Assembly: GCA_002441055.1 (NCBI GenBank)
Contig: DJWR01000232.1
Coordinates: 10,210 to 16,204 of the forward strand
DNA: 5,995 bases
Reading direction: 5' to 3'
From: Caulobacteraceae bacterium UBA6225
GTDB taxonomy: Bacteria; Pseudomonadota; Alphaproteobacteria; Caulobacterales; Caulobacteraceae
Part shown: positions 5,797 through 5,995 of the stretch, piece after piece
How the letters are laid out: each line of letters begins with the position of its first letter
How positions within the stretch are numbered: the stretch's first letter is position 1
Position numbers and translations under genes: made by a program
The notes under the pieces: generated by a model
The model's database searches: none
The model's input: the letters and a program-made list of their open reading frames with translations, nothing else
What the model was told of the DNA's origin: nothing

Positions 5797-5995
5797 TTAG
5801 AACTCTTCCCAGGTGTCGTCCCTGGCCTGGGGCGCCAGTTTCAGGGCCGCCGAGCCGCGGGTCTGGGGGCGGGCTTGTGGACGCGACAGGCGAGGCGGCG
5901 GGGCGGTTGGGCGGTGGGCGGGCGCGCTGCGGGTTTCTGCGCCGGCCACCGAGAAGCGGCTGATCAGCCGGGTCAGTTCGCCGGCGTCCTGGGCC
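5797..5995 (-). CDS. Methyl-accepting chemotaxis protein, C-terminal end (rest outside window)
   Basis: Only the last 65 residues are present. They begin AQDAGELTRLISRFSVAG, matching the end of the cytoplasmic signalling helix of chemoreceptors (the usual pattern is ...A..L..L..RF.V). A linker of about 40 residues rich in Pro, Arg and Ala follows (RSAPAHRPTAPPPRLSRP), and the protein ends DDTWEEF before TAA at 5797-5799. The aromatic/acidic xWEEF end resembles the C-terminal pentapeptide that docks the methyltransferase CheR and methylesterase CheB in many receptors. The sensor domain and membrane segments cannot be seen, so ligand and receptor class are unknown. In Caulobacter the McpA C-terminus is needed for cell-cycle ClpX-dependent turnover; whether this tail does the same is unknown. 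Confidence 0.82.
   Translation of the reverse strand, partial: AQDAGELTRLISRFSVAGAETRSAPAHRPTAPPPRLSRPQARPQTRGSAALKLAPQARDDTWEEF

Noticed and set aside
4512..5963. A 483-codon plus-strand open frame antisense to the PHP gene
   Set aside because: It lies opposite a gene with clear PHP motifs and a signal peptide. The translation is Arg/Gly/Pro-rich with no recognisable domain, as expected for antisense frames in GC-rich DNA.
1..5995. A novel defence, mobile or biosynthetic system
   Set aside because: All coding regions are explained by housekeeping or known envelope, hydrolase and chemotaxis families. I found no transposase, integrase, direct-repeat array or atypical gene cluster.

Overview
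The window is GC-rich (about two thirds G+C by eye), with strong G/C preference at third codon positions. It looks like an ordinary chromosomal segment of an alphaproteobacterium, most likely one of the Caulobacterales (Caulobacter, Phenylobacterium, Brevundimonas or a relative). The reasons are the character of the PheS/PheT proteins, a DUF1134 (EipA-type) envelope protein found mainly in alphaproteobacteria, a CtrA-type box (TTAA-N7-TTAA), and a chemoreceptor tail ending in WEEF. The genus is inferred from protein character, not from any database search.

Plus strand, 1-3454: the 3' part of pheS (the gene starts before the window), a 115-bp spacer full of potential hairpins, then complete pheT. 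Together they encode the two subunits of the (alpha-beta)2 phenylalanyl-tRNA synthetase. A 36-bp gap with a strong GC hairpin separates pheT from the convergent minus-strand block and probably ends transcription from both sides.

Minus strand, 5995 down to 3491: the last 65 codons of a methyl-accepting chemotaxis protein, then a 504-residue exported PHP-domain metallohydrolase of the CehA/McbA type, then a 208-residue EipA/DUF1134 envelope protein. These genes share a strand but have gaps of 64 and 100 bp. The 100-bp gap before the eipA-like gene holds a perfect 7-bp inverted repeat whose core matches the CtrA consensus, so that gene probably has its own cell-cycle-controlled promoter.

I see no mobile element, CRISPR array, tRNA or rRNA gene, phage gene, or clear new multi-gene system. 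The most informative signal is the CtrA-like box before the eipA homologue, because eipA of Brucella abortus is known to be activated directly by CtrA. Other points of interest are the structured pheS-pheT spacer, a possible Tat/lipoprotein signal on the EipA homologue, a four-cysteine signature in the PHP protein, and a short insert in PheT.
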